Shown here: positions 25,031 through 37,714 of the stretch, piece after piece | How positions within the stretch are numbered: the first letter of the stretch is position 1 | How the letters are laid out: every line of letters starts with the position of its first letter | Assembly: GCF_027947595.1 (NCBI RefSeq) | Contig: NZ_CP116257.1 | Span: 3,596,001 to 3,660,000 of the forward strand | DNA: 64,000 bases | DNA from: Streptomyces lienomycini | GTDB taxonomy: Bacteria; Actinomycetota; Actinomycetes; Streptomycetales; Streptomycetaceae | Direction: 5' to 3' | Program-made: the position numbers and the translations under genes | Notes under the pieces: model-generated | Told to the model about the DNA's origin: nothing | Seen by the model: only the letters and a program-made list of their open reading frames with translations | The model's database searches: none

Positions 25031-28000
25031 ATGATGGAACCGACCGCTTCTCTCGTACGGCTTTCTCCCGGCCACCCGACCGACATACGCAGGCGGACCG
25101 GCTGCGACCTCCCCGACCGGACCATCGCCGAGGCGTGCGCCATCGCACTGTCCTACTGGGCCTCGGGCCACGGACCCGCCGGCCTCGACCTCACCCCGAG
25201 CACCCTGTTCACCGATGTCCTCGGCTGGGCAGGCAACGGCGGCACGGCACCCGGCGGTTGGGACGTCGGAGCGGACGGCCGGACCATCGCCGTCCCGGCC
25301 GGCGTCGTACCGAGGGACGCGCAGCTCGCGCTCGACGACCTGGCCCGCTTCCCGGACCGGCCGCTCGGCACCGTCGGCCCGTCCGGCCCGGCCGAGCGGC
25401 TGGAGCAACTCGCCGGGTGGAACGACACCGACGCCGACCGGGTCCGCCCGACCCTGGTGGAGATGTTCCGCGCTCAGGTGCGCGCCCGGCCGGACGCCGT
25501 GGCCGTCGTCGACGAGCACCGGACACTGACCTACCGCCAGACGGCGGACCTCTCCGCCCAGCTGGCCCATCACCTGATCGAACGCGGGCTCACCGCCGAA
25601 CAGGTCGTCGGCATCTCCCTGGACCGCTCCGCGGAGATGGTGATCGGGCTGCTCGGCGTGCTCCAGGCGGGCGGCGCGTTCGCCCCGCTCGACCCGCACT
25701 GGCCCGCCGAGCGCCGAGCCGTCGTCATCGAGGACGCCGGGATCGTCGTCCAGCTCAACCACTCGGGCGAGCCCGCCCCGGACGAACCGGAAGCCGTGGC
25801 CGTGGACCTCGGCGACTGGCGGCTGGGCACCCACCCCACCGAGGGCACCGGCGTCACCGCCCCCGGCGACGCCCTGGCCTACGTGATCTTCACCTCCGGG
25901 TCGACCGGGCGGCCCAAGGGCGCCATGATCCGGCACGAGGCGATCAGCGAACGCCTGCTGTGGCAGATCCACGAGATCCTGGGCTTCGGCCACGACGACG
26001 CGTCCCTGTTCAAGGCGCCCCTGTCCTTCGACATCTCCATCAACGAGATCTTCCTGCCCCTCGTCAGCGGCGGCCGGCTCGTGATCCTGCGGCCCGGCGG
26101 CGAACGCGACCCGCACCACCTGCTGGGCGTGATCGCCGAACAGCGCGTCACCTTCACGTACCTGGTCTCCTCCATGCTGGACGTGCTGCTGGAGATGGCG
26201 GGCGACTCCGGACGCCTCGACAGCCTCCGGCACGTCTGGTGCGGCGGCGAGGTGCTCACGCCGGAGCTGTACGAGCGCTTCCGCACCCGGCTCGACATCC
26301 CCCTGTACCACGGCTACGGTCCCGCCGAGACGACGATCGGTGTCTCGCACGTCGTCTACCGGGGAGCGGCGGAGCGCCTGTCGACGTCGATCGGCCGGGC
26401 CAACCCCAACACCCGGCTCTACGTCCTGGACGACGAACTGCGCCCCGTCCCGGTCGGCGTCGGCGGCGAACTGTACGCGGGCGGACTGCTGCTGGGCCGG
26501 GGGTACGTGAACGCCCCGGGCCTGACCGCCTCCCGGTTCGTGGCCAACCCCTTCGCCGACGACGGCTCCCGCCTGTACCGGACCGGCGACCTCGCACGCT
26601 TCGCCCCCGACGGCACGCTCGACTTCCTCGGCCGCGCGGACAACCAGATCAAGATCCGCGGCATGCGCCTGGAGATCGAGGACGTCGAGGCCGGTCTCGC
26701 GGAGCACCCCGGCGTCCGCCACACCTGCGTCGTCGCCAGGAAGAACGCGGCGGGCGGCACCTACCTCGTCGGATACGTGATCCCGGCCGCCGGGCACCAG
26801 GACCTGCGCGCGGACGCGGTCAGGACCTGGGCCGACGAGCACATGGTCGCGTACATGGTGCCCACGCACGTCGTCGTCATGACCCGGTTCCCGCTCACCG
26901 CGAACGGCAAGCTCGACCGGAACGCGCTGCCCGAGCCCGATCTCGGCACGGCCCAGGTCACCCCGCCCACCACCGACGACGAGCGCGCCGTGTGCACGGC
27001 CGTCGCGACGCTCCTCCAACGGGACCGGGTCGGCGTCGACCAGGACTTCTTCCGGCTCGGCGGGGACAGCATCCTGGCGATCTCCCTGCTGAGCGCGCTG
27101 CGCGACGCCGGGCTCCACGTCACGGCACGGCAGATCTTCACCCACAGCACGCTGGGCGCGCTGGCCGCGGTGGCGAGCCACGAGGACACCGCGACCGCGG
27201 ACCACCGCGACGTCCCGACCGGCACCGTCGTGGGGTCGCCCGTCGTGCAGTGGCTCGGCGAGACCACGGACGCGATCGACGGCTTCGTCCAGTCGGTCGT
27301 GCTGCGCACCCCCGCCGGCCTGACGGCCGACGCACTCGACGCCGTCCTCGCCGCCGTCGTCCGCCGGCACGCCATGCTGCGGGCCAGGCTGGTACGCGGC
27401 GAGCGATGGAGCTTCGACATTCCGGAGGCGGACCCGGCCGCGACGTCGGCCGCGGCACTCTGGCAGGAGGACGACCGGCCGATCGACGCGTGCGTCGCCC
27501 TCGCCACCGCGGGACTCGACCCGGCCGGCGGGGCCATGCTGCGCGCCGTCTGGCGCCGCGCGGCACGGCAACTGGTCGTCGTCGTCCACCACGTGGTGAT
27601 CGACGGCGTGTCCTGGCGGGTGCTGACGGAGGACCTGGCCACGGCATGGCGGCTGTTAACCTCGGGCGCACCGGTCGAACTCCCCGTCGTCGGCACGTCG
27701 TTCAGACGCTGGACCCAGCTCCTCGAACGCGCGGCGTTCGACGCGGACAGCACCTGTTTCCGGCGCCCGCTGCCGGGCCCGGACCAGCCGCTGGGCAGAC
27801 GCGCCCCCTCCGAGGCCGACACCGTCGCCCACGAGCGGACACGGACCGTCGCGGTCGACGCCCGGACCACGGCCGCACTGCTCGGCGAAACACCCGCCAG
27901 GTTCCACGCGGGAGTCAACGACGTACTCGTGACGGCCCTCGCCGTCACCCTCGCCCGATGGCGCCGCGCCCTCGGCCAGGACCAGACCTTCGCCCACCTC

Positions 28001-31000
28001 GAACTCGAGGGCCACGGACGCGAGCCCGGCTTCGTCGCGCCGTCCGCCGGGTTCGAGCCCGAACTCGCCCGGACCGTCGGCTGGTTCACCACCCTCTTCC
28101 CGGCCACCGTCGACCCCGGTCCGGCCCCCGACCCCACCGCACCCGACTACCTCGCCGCCGCCCTCAAGGCGGTCAAGGAAGACCTCGCACGCGTACCGCA
28201 CAACGGCGTCTCCTACGGCGCCCTGCGCCATCTGGCCCACACGGCCTTCGACACCCCCGCACCCCAGGTGCTCTTCAACTACCTGGGCCGCTTCGCCGCG
28301 GGCTCGCCGGAGGACTGGCAACTCGCACGGACGACAGGCCAGTTGGGTGAGAGGCGCGACCCGCGCATGCGCCTGCCCCGCGCCCTGGAGTTCAACGCGA
28401 TCGCCGAACCCGGCCCCACCGGCGCATACGAGCTGGCCACCGTCATCTCCTGGCCCGACGGCATGTTCACCGACGAGGACATCACGACCCTCGGCACCTA
28501 CTACCGCGAAGCCCTCACCGGCCTCGCCGCGCTCGAACAGGGCGGCCACTCGCCCAGCGACTTCCGCCCGCTGCGGCTCACCCAGGCGGACGTCGACGCC
28601 CTCGACGGCCCGGCGCTGCGGGACATCCTTCCGCTGACCCCGCTGCAGGAGGGCCTGTACTTCCACTCGGTCTACGACGACGCCGCCACCGGCAGCTACG
28701 TCGAGCAGCAACTGCTGACACTGGAGGGCGAGGTGGACCCCGACCGGCTCGCGACGGCGGCCACCCGCCTGCTCACCCTCCACCCGAACCTGGCCGCACG
28801 CTTCGTGGCCCTGGCCGACGGCCGTGTGGTCTGCGTACTGGAGAGCGGGGTCGAGGCGCCCTTCACCACACTGGACCGCCCCGGCATCACCGACGACGAG
28901 ATCCGCGCCCACGCCGAGCACGACCGCCGCACCGGATTCGACCTGTCCGTCGGCCCGCTGACCCGGTACACCCTCATCCGCACCGGAGCCGGCCGGCACG
29001 TCCTGGTGCAGACGGTGCACCACATCATCGCCGACGGCTGGTCGGTGCCGCCCATGCTGCGGACCCTGCTGGCCGAGTACCACGCGCCCGGGTCCGGCCA
29101 CGCCCTCGGCGGGTTCCCCGACCACGCCCGCCGGCTCGCCGGCCGCGACGACGAGGAGGGCGAGCGGGTGTGGCGGGAGCAGTTGGCCGGACTGCCCGGC
29201 CCCACCCTGGTCGCCGAGGGGCACACCCCCTCCGACCGGTTCGCGGACACCGCCGTGACGCCCGGGACCGACGTCGACGCCGCCGCCCGGTCGGCCGGCG
29301 TACCGCTGAGCGTGGCCGTCCACAGCGCCTGGGCCCTCACCCTGGGCGGCCTGCTGCACCGCGACGACGTCGTGTTCGGTTCCACGGTGTCCGGACGCGA
29401 CGTCGACGTGCCCGGCATCGAGGACATGGTGGGCCTGTTCATCAACACCGTTCCCCTGCGTGCCCGGTGGGCCGCCACCACGACCGGGGGCGAGCTGCTC
29501 GCCTCCCTGCGGGCACACCAGAGCGCGGTACTGCCGCACCAGCACCTCTCGCTCGCCGGGATCGCCCGCCGGGCCGGCGCCGGCGCCCTCTTCGACACCC
29601 TGGTGGTGTTCGACGTGGCGACCGACACGGACGACCTGCGGCGACCCGGCGACACCCTCGTCATCACCGGCATCGCCAACGAGGGCGCCCCGCACTACCC
29701 GCTGACCCTGGTGGTGGAACGCACACCCGACGGCCGCCCGCGCTTCAACCTCATCCACGACACCGAGCTGCTCCGGGAGACCGGCGCCCGGGAGATCCTC
29801 GGCATGTTCACCCGGAACCTCACCGGCCTGCTCACCCGCCCGGACACCCCGGTCGGCGACCTGGCGTCCGAGGCGGCCGGGGAGATCGAGCCGATCGGCC
29901 CGGCGACCCTGGGCGAACTGTTCGACACCGCGGCACACCGCCACCCCGGCGCCACCGCCGTCACCCAGTGCGCCCTCGACGGGAGCACCCGCTCGCTGAC
30001 CTACCGCGAACTGGACCTGGCGAAGAACGAGTTGGCCGCCGTCCTGCGCGCGGCCGGTGTCGGACCCGGCAGGCGCGTCGCCGTGGCGGTGCCGCGCTCC
30101 GTCGAGCAGGTCGTCGCCCTGGTCGCCGTCGTCGCGGCGGGCGGGGCCTACGTACCGCTGGACCTGGCGTACCCGGACGAGCGCCTGGAGTACGTCCTCG
30201 CCGACTCCGCGCCGCAGGTCGTCCTCGTGGGACCGGAGCAGCGCGACCGGTTCACGCGGCTGCTCGACCGGGCCGGCGTGGTGGCCCGCGTACTCGTCCC
30301 GGGCGACGAGCCGCCCCCCAGCGCGGCGGAGCCCGCGACCGGCCCCGAACGGCACGACCCCGCGTACGTCATCTACACCTCCGGATCGACCGGCCGGCCC
30401 AAGGGCGTCGTCGTCCCGCACTCCAGCGTGGTGACGCTCCTCGCCCGTACCCGGCCGGCCATGGCCTTCGGACCGGACGACGTGTGGGTCCAGTTCCACT
30501 CCTACTCCTTCGACTTCGCCGTCTGGGAACTGTGGGGCGCGCTCGCGCACGGCGGCGAGCTGCTGGTGCCGGAGTACGCGCTGACCCGTTCCCCGGTCGA
30601 CTTCCACCGCCTGGTTCGGGAGCGCGGGGTGACCGTGCTCAACCAGACCCCGTCGGCCTTCTACCGGTTCGCCGAGGCCGACCGGCACGCGGGCCGGCCG
30701 CTGCCCGCACTGCGCCGCGTCGTCTTCGGCGGCGAGGCGCTCGACCTCGGGCGGCTGCACGACTGGGTCGGGCGGCACGGCACCGACTCGCCCGAGCTGG
30801 TCAACATGTACGGCATCACCGAGACCACCGTCCACGTCACCCACCGGGTACTGACCGGCGCCGACTTCACACCCGGCGCCGCCACCGCCAGCCCGATCGG
30901 CGGTCCGCTCCCCGGCCTCGTCACCCACCTGCTCGACGACCGGCTCCGTCCGGTGCCGCCGGGCCGGGTCGGCGCCATCTACGTCGCCGGCGACCAGGTG

Positions 31001-34000
31001 TCGCTCGGCTACCTGGGCAGGCCGGGACTCACCGCGGGCCGGTTCGTGGCGGACCCGTTCCGGGCGGACGGCTCCCGCATGTACCACACCGGCGACCTCG
31101 CCCGCCGCACCCTCGGCGGCGAGCTGGAGTTCACCGGCCGCGCCGACGACCAGGTGCAGCTCAAGGGATTCCGCGTCGAGTTGGGCGAGGTGGAGTCCGC
31201 GATCCGCGCCGTCGACGGCGTGTCCGACGTCGCCGTCACCGTGGCGGACAGCGAGGACCACCTGATCGCGCACGTCGTGGGCCGGGCGCCCGCGGACCTC
31301 ACCGCCCTCCTGTCGGCGAAGCTGCCCGCCCACATGGTGCCCGGCCGGGTGGTGCCCGTGGACGCCCTGCCGCTGACGGTCAACGGCAAACTGGACCGCG
31401 CGGCGCTGACCGCGCGCGCGGCGTCGACACCCGCGCGGGACACGGCGGACGGCCTGAACGACTCCGTACTCGCCGCACTCGTCGGCATCTTCGCCGAGGC
31501 CCTGCCCGGTGCGCGGCCGGACGCCGACACCGACTTCTTCGGCGCCGGAGGCGACAGCATCGTCGCCATCACCGTGATCAACCGGGCCAGGGCGCTCGGC
31601 CTGCCGATCACGCCCCGCGACGTGTTCCTGCTCCGGACACCCCGCGCGCTCGCCGAACACCTGCCGACGCGCACGGCGGGGCCCGAGGCGCCGCCCGCAC
31701 CCGCCCGCCACGACGACGGCCCGCTGCCGCCCACCCCGATCATCCTGCGGCAGCGGAGACTGGGCGCATCCCTCGCCCGGTTCGCCCAGGCCAGGACGCT
31801 GGCGGCACCCGAGGGCACGGGATTCGCCGACGCGGAGCGCGCCGCGCGCGCCGTCGTCGCCGCACATCCGGCGCTGCGGCTGCGGCTGCGCGTCGACCAC
31901 GGGACGTGGTCGCTGCGCACCGAAGCGGTCCGCGAGGTGACGGTCGCCCGCCGGGCCGGAACCGACGCCGCGGGCGCGGCCGACGCGGCGGCCGACCGGC
32001 TCGATCCCGAGACCGGCGACGTCATCGCCTTCACCTGGCTGGAGACGAGCCGGACCCTCGTCGTCACCGCCCACCACCTCGCCGTCGACGCCGTGTCCTG
32101 GCTGATCCTGCTGGACGACCTGGCCGGCGCGATGCGCGGTGCGGCGGTGGCACCGCCGACCACGTCCTACGCCGAGTACGCGGAGGCACTCACCCGCCGG
32201 TCCACCCACGCGACCGACGACCTGGCCCACTGGATCACCACGCTCGGCGCCCCCGCACCGCTGCCCACCGCCGGGAACCCGCGCGACACGACGGTCGTAC
32301 TCGCCCCCGAGGTGAGCGACCTGCTGACCCGCACCGCGCCCGCCGCACTGGGCCTGGGCCTCACCGAGCTGCTGTGCGGCGCACTGCGCGTCGCGCTGAC
32401 CCGCGTCCAGCCGACGGCCACCGACCTGGCGATCGACCTGGAACGGCACGGCAGGGTCCCGGCCCTCGACCACCACGACTACACCCGTACGGTCGGCTGG
32501 TTCACCTCCGTCGCGCCCGTCCGGCTCACCCCGCACACCGACCCCGTCGCCGCGGCCCGCGAGGTCGCCGAACGCCAGCCGGACGAGCGCGCGCACATCG
32601 CCTACGGCGGGCTCAGGTACCTCAACCCGCAGACCGCCCCGCTGCTCGACGCCGCCCACCCGCAGGTGCTGTTCAACTACCTGGGCCGGGGCGCCGAGTC
32701 CGAGGCACCGCGCCTCACCGGCGGCGACCCGGGCGGCCCGTACGCCGTCGAGGTCAACGCGTGGACCGACGCGGCCACCGGCAGCCTGCACGCGGCCTTC
32801 ACCCTCACCGAGGGGATCCCCGACGAGATCACCGGGCACTGGCACCGCGCCCTCGAACAGATCGTGCGGGCCGCCGCGACGGCCGAGCGCACGGCACCCG
32901 TCACCCCCCTCCAGCGGGGCCTGTTCTTCCAGGCCCAACTGACGGGCCCGGCCGGGCACTACGTGGCCCAGAGCTACTTCACCTTCGAACAGCGCCTGGA
33001 CACCGACGCGCTGGCCGAAGCGATGGCTTACGTGATCGCACGGCACCCGGTGGTGGGAGCGGGCTTCGCCACCGACGACGAGGGAAACCCCGTCCAGGTC
33101 CTCGCCCCGGGCCGGCGCGTCGACGTCCGCACGGTCGAGGCGGCGACGGACACGGAGGTCGACGCGCTGCGGCTGCGCGACCGGGAGCGGGGATTCGACC
33201 CCGGTGAGCCGCCGCTGATCCGGCTGACCGTGGTGCGACGGCCCGGCGACCTCGACGGACTCCTGCTGAGCTACCACCTGCTGCTGTGGGACGGCTGGTC
33301 GCGGGAGATCGTGCTGCGCGACCTGTTCGACGCCTACCGGACCGCCCGCGAGGGAGCGCCCCTCCACCCGGTGCCCGCCACGCCGGGCTTCGAGGACCAC
33401 GCCAGGTCCCTCGCCGCCAGGGACACCGCCGCGTCGGAACGCTTCTGGGTGCGGCACCTGGCCGGCCTGCCCGGCCCGACCCTGCTGGCCGGACCGGCGC
33501 CCGCCCTGCCCGACGACCTGCCGAGCGCACTCGTGCACACGCTGACCTCCGAACGGTCCAACGCGCTCAGGGACGCGGCCAAAGCGCACGGCGTCACCCT
33601 GAACACCGTGCTGACCGGCGCGTTCGGCCTCCTCCTCGGTGCCCGCACCGGACGCGCCGACGCCGTGTTCGGAGTCACCGTCTCCGGCCGGGAGGGCGAG
33701 GGACTGGCCGGCATCGTCGGCGTACTGCTCAACACCGTGCCCCTGTGGACGCGGGCACGGCCGCACGACAGCGTCCGCGGCTACCTGACGGCCGTACAGG
33801 CGGACCGGGTCGAGGCCATGGAGCACGAGCACCTCGGGCTCGGCGAGATCCAGCGGGCCGGCGGCCACGACACCCTGTTCGACAACCTGTTCGTCCTGCA
33901 GAACTTCCTGGACCTGGACGCCTTCGCCGAGATGAACGCCCGGCACGGCATCACTTCGGTGCGGGCCGACGACTCCACCCACTACCCCTTCACCTGGGTC

Positions 34001-35965
34001 GTCACCCCCGGCGACCGGCTCACCGTCAAACTGGAGTACCGGGACCACGACACCCCCGCGGCCCGGCGCCTCCTCGACGACTACGTACGGGTACTCGACG
34101 ACCTGGCCGCGCGCACCGGAGCCACCGGGCCGATCGGATCCCTCCCGGGCCTGGAGCCCGCACCCGGGACGACCCCGCGCACCGACATCGGCACGGACAC
34201 CGTCGTCGACCGCTTCGACCGGGCGGCGGACCGCGAGCCGGGCCGCACGGCCCTCGTCGCCCACGGCTCGACCCTGACCTTCGCCGAACTGCGCGACCGC
34301 AGCCGGGCGGTGGCGGGAGTACTCGTCCGGCGCGGCATCGGCCCGGAGACGACGGTGGGACTCGCGATCCCGCGCTCCCTCGACTCGATCACCGCCCTCT
34401 TCGCCGTACTGCGCACCGGTGCCGCGTACGTGCCGCTGGAGCTGGACCACCCGGACGAGCGGATCGCGACGATCGTCGCGGACGCCCGCCCGGAGGCCGT
34501 GCTCACGGTGAGCACGGTGGCGCACCGGCTGCCCGCCGGCGCCGACCTGATCGAGCTGGACCGGCCGCTGCCCGAGGCCGAGCCGTTCGCGACGTTCGCT
34601 CCGGACGACCCGAACCGGCTGCGGCACCCCGCGTACACCATCTACACCTCCGGCTCGACCGGGCGTCCCAAGGGCGTCGTGACCGAGTACGCCGGACTCA
34701 CCAACATGCTGGTCAACCACCAGCGCCGGATCTTCGAACCGGTCCTGGCGGAGCACGGCCACCGCACCTTCCGCGTCGCCCACACCGTGTCGTTCGCGTT
34801 CGACATGTCGTGGGAGGAACTGCTGTGGCTCGCCGACGGCCACGAGGTGCACGTCTGCGACGAGGAACTGCGCCGCGACGCCCCCCGGTTGGTGGACTAC
34901 TGCCTGGAGCACGGGATCGACGTCGTCAACGTCACCCCGACCTACGCCCAGCAACTGGTCGCCGAGGGGCTGCTCGACGACCCGGCCCGCCGCCCCGCAC
35001 TGGTGCTGCTCGGCGGCGAGGCCGTCACCCCGGCCCTGTGGCGGCGGCTCGCCGAGACCGAGGGCACCGTCGGCTACAACCTGTACGGACCCACCGAGTA
35101 CACCATCAACACCCTCGGCGTCGGCACCTTCGAGTGCCCCGACCCGGCGGTGGGGGTCGCGATCGACAACACGGACGTGTACGTGCTGGACCCGTGGCTG
35201 CGGCCGCTGCCCGACGGCGTCCCCGGCGAGCTGTACGTCGCGGGGATCGGCATCGCTCGCGGCTACCTCGGGCAACCCGCCCAGACCGCGCACCGCTTCG
35301 TCGCCTGCCCGTTCGGCGCACCCGGCGAGCGCATGTACCGCACCGGGGACCTGGTGGTGCGGCGGCCCGACGGGAACCTGATGTATCTGGGCCGCACCGA
35401 CCAGCAGGTCAAGATCCGCGGCCACCGGGTCGAACTCGGCGAGGTCGAGGCCGCTTTCGCCGCGCACCCGGCGGTGCGCCTCGCCGCCGCCGTCGCCCAG
35501 CCCGACCCGCAGGTCGACGGTGCCCACCGGCTGGCCGCCTACCTGGTGCTGGACGGCGCCGACCTGGCCGCCGTCGCCGCCGAAGCGGGCGCCGGGCTGC
35601 CGGACTTCCTGCGCCCGACCCACTACGCCCGGGTCGACCGCATCCCGCTGACCGTGAACGGGAAGGCCGACACCAAGGCCCTCCCGGAGGCCAAGCCGCT
35701 GGGCGCGCTGACCACGGCGGGGGAGCGCGGACCGCAGACGGAGACCGAGACGACGGTGTGCGAACTCTTCGCCGAGGCACTGGACCTGGACGACGACGAG
35801 GTGAGCGCGGTGAGCGACTTCGTGGCCCTCGGCGGACACTCCATGCTGGCGGTGCGGCTGACCGGCCTGCTCCGCCGCGAGTACGGTCCTGTGATCACCA
35901 TCCGTGATCTGTTCACCCTGCGAACCCCGGAAGCGATTGCCCGCCACCTCGATGACGAATCCTGA
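25031..35965 (+). CDS. cchH: Trimodular coelichelin nonribosomal peptide synthetase
   Basis: A 3644-residue NRPS. The order is A1 (core [14 protein letters not shown] near 284), T1 (LGGDSI near 680), E1 ([10 protein letters not shown] near 854), C2 (HHIIADGWS near 1330), A2 (near 1779), T2 (GGDSI near 2172), E2 ([10 protein letters not shown] near 2346), C3 (HLLLWDGWS near 2735), A3 (near 3203) and T3 (LGGHSM near 3598). There is no thioesterase. Pocket residues read D-I-N-Y-W-G-G-I-G for A1 (formyl-hydroxyornithine), D-F-W-N..M-V-H for A2 (threonine) and D-M-E-N-L-G-L-I-N for A3 (hydroxyornithine), as reported for coelichelin. Two epimerases fit the D residues. The known product is a tetrapeptide, so module 1 is used twice. 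The C3 motif lacks the second His. Confidence 0.96.
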   Translation: MMEPTASLVRLSPGHPTDIRRRTGCDLPDRTIAEACAIALSYWASGHGPAGLDLTPSTLFTDVLGWAGNGGTAPGGWDVGADGRTIAVPAGVVPRDAQLALDDLARFPDRPLGTVGPSGPAERLEQLAGWNDTDADRVRPTLVEMFRAQVRARPDAVAVVDEHRTLTYRQTADLSAQLAHHLIERGLTAEQVVGISLDRSAEMVIGLLGVLQAGGAFAPLDPHWPAERRAVVIEDAGIVVQLNHSGEPAPDEPEAVAVDLGDWRLGTHPTEGTGVTAPGDALAYVIFTSGSTGRPKGAMIRHEAISERLLWQIHEILGFGHDDASLFKAPLSFDISINEIFLPLVSGGRLVILRPGGERDPHHLLGVIAEQRVTFTYLVSSMLDVLLEMAGDSGRLDSLRHVWCGGEVLTPELYERFRTRLDIPLYHGYGPAETTIGVSHVVYRGAAERLSTSIGRANPNTRLYVLDDELRPVPVGVGGELYAGGLLLGRGYVNAPGLTASRFVANPFADDGSRLYRTGDLARFAPDGTLDFLGRADNQIKIRGMRLEIEDVEAGLAEHPGVRHTCVVARKNAAGGTYLVGYVIPAAGHQDLRADAVRTWADEHMVAYMVPTHVVVMTRFPLTANGKLDRNALPEPDLGTAQVTPPTTDDERAVCTAVATLLQRDRVGVDQDFFRLGGDSILAISLLSALRDAGLHVTARQIFTHSTLGALAAVASHEDTATADHRDVPTGTVVGSPVVQWLGETTDAIDGFVQSVVLRTPAGLTADALDAVLAAVVRRHAMLRARLVRGERWSFDIPEADPAATSAAALWQEDDRPIDACVALATAGLDPAGGAMLRAVWRRAARQLVVVVHHVVIDGVSWRVLTEDLATAWRLLTSGAPVELPVVGTSFRRWTQLLERAAFDADSTCFRRPLPGPDQPLGRRAPSEADTVAHERTRTVAVDARTTAALLGETPARFHAGVNDVLVTALAVTLARWRRALGQDQTFAHLELEGHGREPGFVAPSAGFEPELARTVGWFTTLFPATVDPGPAPDPTAPDYLAAALKAVKEDLARVPHNGVSYGALRHLAHTAFDTPAPQVLFNYLGRFAAGSPEDWQLARTTGQLGERRDPRMRLPRALEFNAIAEPGPTGAYELATVISWPDGMFTDEDITTLGTYYREALTGLAALEQGGHSPSDFRPLRLTQADVDALDGPALRDILPLTPLQEGLYFHSVYDDAATGSYVEQQLLTLEGEVDPDRLATAATRLLTLHPNLAARFVALADGRVVCVLESGVEAPFTTLDRPGITDDEIRAHAEHDRRTGFDLSVGPLTRYTLIRTGAGRHVLVQTVHHIIADGWSVPPMLRTLLAEYHAPGSGHALGGFPDHARRLAGRDDEEGERVWREQLAGLPGPTLVAEGHTPSDRFADTAVTPGTDVDAAARSAGVPLSVAVHSAWALTLGGLLHRDDVVFGSTVSGRDVDVPGIEDMVGLFINTVPLRARWAATTTGGELLASLRAHQSAVLPHQHLSLAGIARRAGAGALFDTLVVFDVATDTDDLRRPGDTLVITGIANEGAPHYPLTLVVERTPDGRPRFNLIHDTELLRETGAREILGMFTRNLTGLLTRPDTPVGDLASEAAGEIEPIGPATLGELFDTAAHRHPGATAVTQCALDGSTRSLTYRELDLAKNELAAVLRAAGVGPGRRVAVAVPRSVEQVVALVAVVAAGGAYVPLDLAYPDERLEYVLADSAPQVVLVGPEQRDRFTRLLDRAGVVARVLVPGDEPPPSAAEPATGPERHDPAYVIYTSGSTGRPKGVVVPHSSVVTLLARTRPAMAFGPDDVWVQFHSYSFDFAVWELWGALAHGGELLVPEYALTRSPVDFHRLVRERGVTVLNQTPSAFYRFAEADRHAGRPLPALRRVVFGGEALDLGRLHDWVGRHGTDSPELVNMYGITETTVHVTHRVLTGADFTPGAATASPIGGPLPGLVTHLLDDRLRPVPPGRVGAIYVAGDQVSLGYLGRPGLTAGRFVADPFRADGSRMYHTGDLARRTLGGELEFTGRADDQVQLKGFRVELGEVESAIRAVDGVSDVAVTVADSEDHLIAHVVGRAPADLTALLSAKLPAHMVPGRVVPVDALPLTVNGKLDRAALTARAASTPARDTADGLNDSVLAALVGIFAEALPGARPDADTDFFGAGGDSIVAITVINRARALGLPITPRDVFLLRTPRALAEHLPTRTAGPEAPPAPARHDDGPLPPTPIILRQRRLGASLARFAQARTLAAPEGTGFADAERAARAVVAAHPALRLRLRVDHGTWSLRTEAVREVTVARRAGTDAAGAADAAADRLDPETGDVIAFTWLETSRTLVVTAHHLAVDAVSWLILLDDLAGAMRGAAVAPPTTSYAEYAEALTRRSTHATDDLAHWITTLGAPAPLPTAGNPRDTTVVLAPEVSDLLTRTAPAALGLGLTELLCGALRVALTRVQPTATDLAIDLERHGRVPALDHHDYTRTVGWFTSVAPVRLTPHTDPVAAAREVAERQPDERAHIAYGGLRYLNPQTAPLLDAAHPQVLFNYLGRGAESEAPRLTGGDPGGPYAVEVNAWTDAATGSLHAAFTLTEGIPDEITGHWHRALEQIVRAAATAERTAPVTPLQRGLFFQAQLTGPAGHYVAQSYFTFEQRLDTDALAEAMAYVIARHPVVGAGFATDDEGNPVQVLAPGRRVDVRTVEAATDTEVDALRLRDRERGFDPGEPPLIRLTVVRRPGDLDGLLLSYHLLLWDGWSREIVLRDLFDAYRTAREGAPLHPVPATPGFEDHARSLAARDTAASERFWVRHLAGLPGPTLLAGPAPALPDDLPSALVHTLTSERSNALRDAAKAHGVTLNTVLTGAFGLLLGARTGRADAVFGVTVSGREGEGLAGIVGVLLNTVPLWTRARPHDSVRGYLTAVQADRVEAMEHEHLGLGEIQRAGGHDTLFDNLFVLQNFLDLDAFAEMNARHGITSVRADDSTHYPFTWVVTPGDRLTVKLEYRDHDTPAARRLLDDYVRVLDDLAARTGATGPIGSLPGLEPAPGTTPRTDIGTDTVVDRFDRAADREPGRTALVAHGSTLTFAELRDRSRAVAGVLVRRGIGPETTVGLAIPRSLDSITALFAVLRTGAAYVPLELDHPDERIATIVADARPEAVLTVSTVAHRLPAGADLIELDRPLPEAEPFATFAPDDPNRLRHPAYTIYTSGSTGRPKGVVTEYAGLTNMLVNHQRRIFEPVLAEHGHRTFRVAHTVSFAFDMSWEELLWLADGHEVHVCDEELRRDAPRLVDYCLEHGIDVVNVTPTYAQQLVAEGLLDDPARRPALVLLGGEAVTPALWRRLAETEGTVGYNLYGPTEYTINTLGVGTFECPDPAVGVAIDNTDVYVLDPWLRPLPDGVPGELYVAGIGIARGYLGQPAQTAHRFVACPFGAPGERMYRTGDLVVRRPDGNLMYLGRTDQQVKIRGHRVELGEVEAAFAAHPAVRLAAAVAQPDPQVDGAHRLAAYLVLDGADLAAVAAEAGAGLPDFLRPTHYARVDRIPLTVNGKADTKALPEAKPLGALTTAGERGPQTETETTVCELFAEALDLDDDEVSAVSDFVALGGHSMLAVRLTGLLRREYGPVITIRDLFTLRTPEAIARHLDDES

Positions 35966-37652
35966 CACCCAGCGGCCCCGCGCGGGGTCCGACATCCTCC
36001 GCACCGCCCTTCGGCGCAACGTCGGCGCGATGGCCTGGGGGACCGTCCTCATGGGCCTCTACCAGGCCGGTGAGACCGCCTTCCCCATCGCGCTCGGCCT
36101 GATCGTCGAACACACCATGCGCCACCGGAGCCTCGACGCGCTCGGCCTCTCCCTCGCGGCGCTGGCCGTGATCATCACGACCGTGTCGCTGTCCTGGCGG
36201 TTCGGGATGCGGATCCTGCAGAAGGCCAACACGACCGAGGCGCACCGCTGGCGGGTCCGGGTCGCCGACCGCGCACTGCGGCCGGTGGCCTCGGACGTCG
36301 ACCTGAAGTCCGGCGAGGTGCTGACCATCGCCACCGAGGACGCCGACCAGACCGCCGACATCATCGAGGTGGTGCCGCTGCTGATCAGCTCGCTGGTGGC
36401 GGTGGTGATCGCGGCGGTCGCGCTGGGCCTGGCCGACATCAGGCTCGGGCTGCTGGTCATCGTGGGAACCGTCGCGATCCTGTCCGTGCTGAGCGTGATG
36501 TCCAGGCGCATCGGCTCCAGCACCCGCGAGCAGCAGGCCCGGGTGGCGCGGGCGGGCGCCAAGGTCGCCGACCTCATCATCGGCCTGCGCCCGCTGCACG
36601 GCTTCGGCGGCAACCACGCGGCGTTCCGCTCCTACCGCGAGGTCAGCACGGACGCCAGGCGCCAGTCCGTCACCGTCGCCCGGGTCAACGGCGTCTACGC
36701 GGGCACGGCGCTGGCCCTCAACGCGGTGCTCGCCGCCGCGGTGACCCTCACGGCGGGCTGGCTGGCCTTCCGGGGCCGGATCACCATCGGCGAGCTGGTC
36801 ATGGCCGTGGGCCTCGCGCAGTTCATCATGGAACCGCTGAAGCTGTTCTCGGAGATGCCGAAGTACGTGATGATCGCGCGGGCCTCGGCCGAGCGGATGG
36901 CCCTGCTCCTGACCGCGCCGCCGGTGACGACACCGGGACGGGAGCGGCCGTCCGACGGCGCCGACCTGGAGGTCGACTGCGTCCGCCACGGGGAACTGCG
37001 CAAGGTGCGGTTCCGGGTGGCCGCGGGCGAGTTCGTGGCCGTCGCCGCCTACCAGCCGCGTGCGGCGGCCGACCTCGCGGCGATCCTCGCCCTGACCGTC
37101 CCGCCCGACGCGTACGAGGGGACGGTGCGGGTCGGCGGACGGGACCTCGCGGACCTGGCGGTCGAGGGCGTCCGCGCGCACCTGCTGGTCAACCCGTACG
37201 ACGGCGAGATCTTCGCGGGCACCCTCCGTTCCAACATCGACCCGTCCGGCACCAGCGGCAGCGTCCCCGAAGCGGTCGAGGCGTCGATGCTGACCGACGT
37301 CGTCGCCCTGCACCGGGAAGGACTCGACTACGCCGTCCGCGACCGCGGCGCCAACCTCTCCGGGGGCCAGCGCCAACGGCTGTCCCTGGCCCGCGCCCTG
37401 GCCGCCGACACCGACGTCCTCGTGCTGCGCGACCCGACGACCGCCGTCGACGCCGTCACCGAGCAGCTCATCGCACGGGGCGTCGCCGAGCTGCGCCGGG
37501 GCCGCACCACCCTGGTGATCACCAGCAGCCCCGCGCTCCTGGACGCCGCCGACCGTGTCCTCGTCCTGGACGAAGGAGTCGTCACCGCCGAGGACACGCA
37601 CCGCAACCTCCTCGCCACCGACGCGGAGTACTGCCTGGCGGTGACCCGGTGA
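35952..37652 (+). CDS. cchI: ABC exporter half-transporter, intact signature but dead Walker motifs
   Basis: A 566-residue half-transporter whose ATG overlaps the end of cchH by 14 bases. Six membrane helices (about 25-300) precede the ATPase domain. The signature [15 protein letters not shown] (about 469) is perfect. The Walker A site is [12 protein letters not shown] with no GKS/T, Walker B reads LVLRDPTT with the Asp replaced by Arg, and the H-loop reads ITSSP with His replaced by Ser. It cannot hydrolyse ATP at its own site, but it can supply the signature to CchG. It probably works as a heterodimer exporting coelichelin. Confidence 0.88.
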   Translation: MTNPDTQRPRAGSDILRTALRRNVGAMAWGTVLMGLYQAGETAFPIALGLIVEHTMRHRSLDALGLSLAALAVIITTVSLSWRFGMRILQKANTTEAHRWRVRVADRALRPVASDVDLKSGEVLTIATEDADQTADIIEVVPLLISSLVAVVIAAVALGLADIRLGLLVIVGTVAILSVLSVMSRRIGSSTREQQARVARAGAKVADLIIGLRPLHGFGGNHAAFRSYREVSTDARRQSVTVARVNGVYAGTALALNAVLAAAVTLTAGWLAFRGRITIGELVMAVGLAQFIMEPLKLFSEMPKYVMIARASAERMALLLTAPPVTTPGRERPSDGADLEVDCVRHGELRKVRFRVAAGEFVAVAAYQPRAAADLAAILALTVPPDAYEGTVRVGGRDLADLAVEGVRAHLLVNPYDGEIFAGTLRSNIDPSGTSGSVPEAVEASMLTDVVALHREGLDYAVRDRGANLSGGQRQRLSLARALAADTDVLVLRDPTTAVDAVTEQLIARGVAELRRGRTTLVITSSPALLDAADRVLVLDEGVVTAEDTHRNLLATDAEYCLAVTR

Positions 37653-37684
37653 CCCGGTGACCGGGTGCGATCAGGGTCACCGGG
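37653..37684. terminator. Bidirectional hairpin between cchI and cchJ
   Basis: CCCGGTGACC and GGTCACCGGG form a 10-bp stem with a 12-base loop, placed right after the cchI stop and 30 bp from the convergent cchJ end. A GTGACCCG repeat in cchI overlaps the left arm. Confidence 0.65.
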
Positions 37685-37714
37685 CGGACCGCTCGGGGCG
37701 TGGCGGGGCGGGGC

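Noticed and set aside
27656..36052. A 2798-codon open frame on the minus strand opposite cchH
   Set aside because: It is the antisense shadow of a GC-rich gene with no family motifs and no ribosome site.
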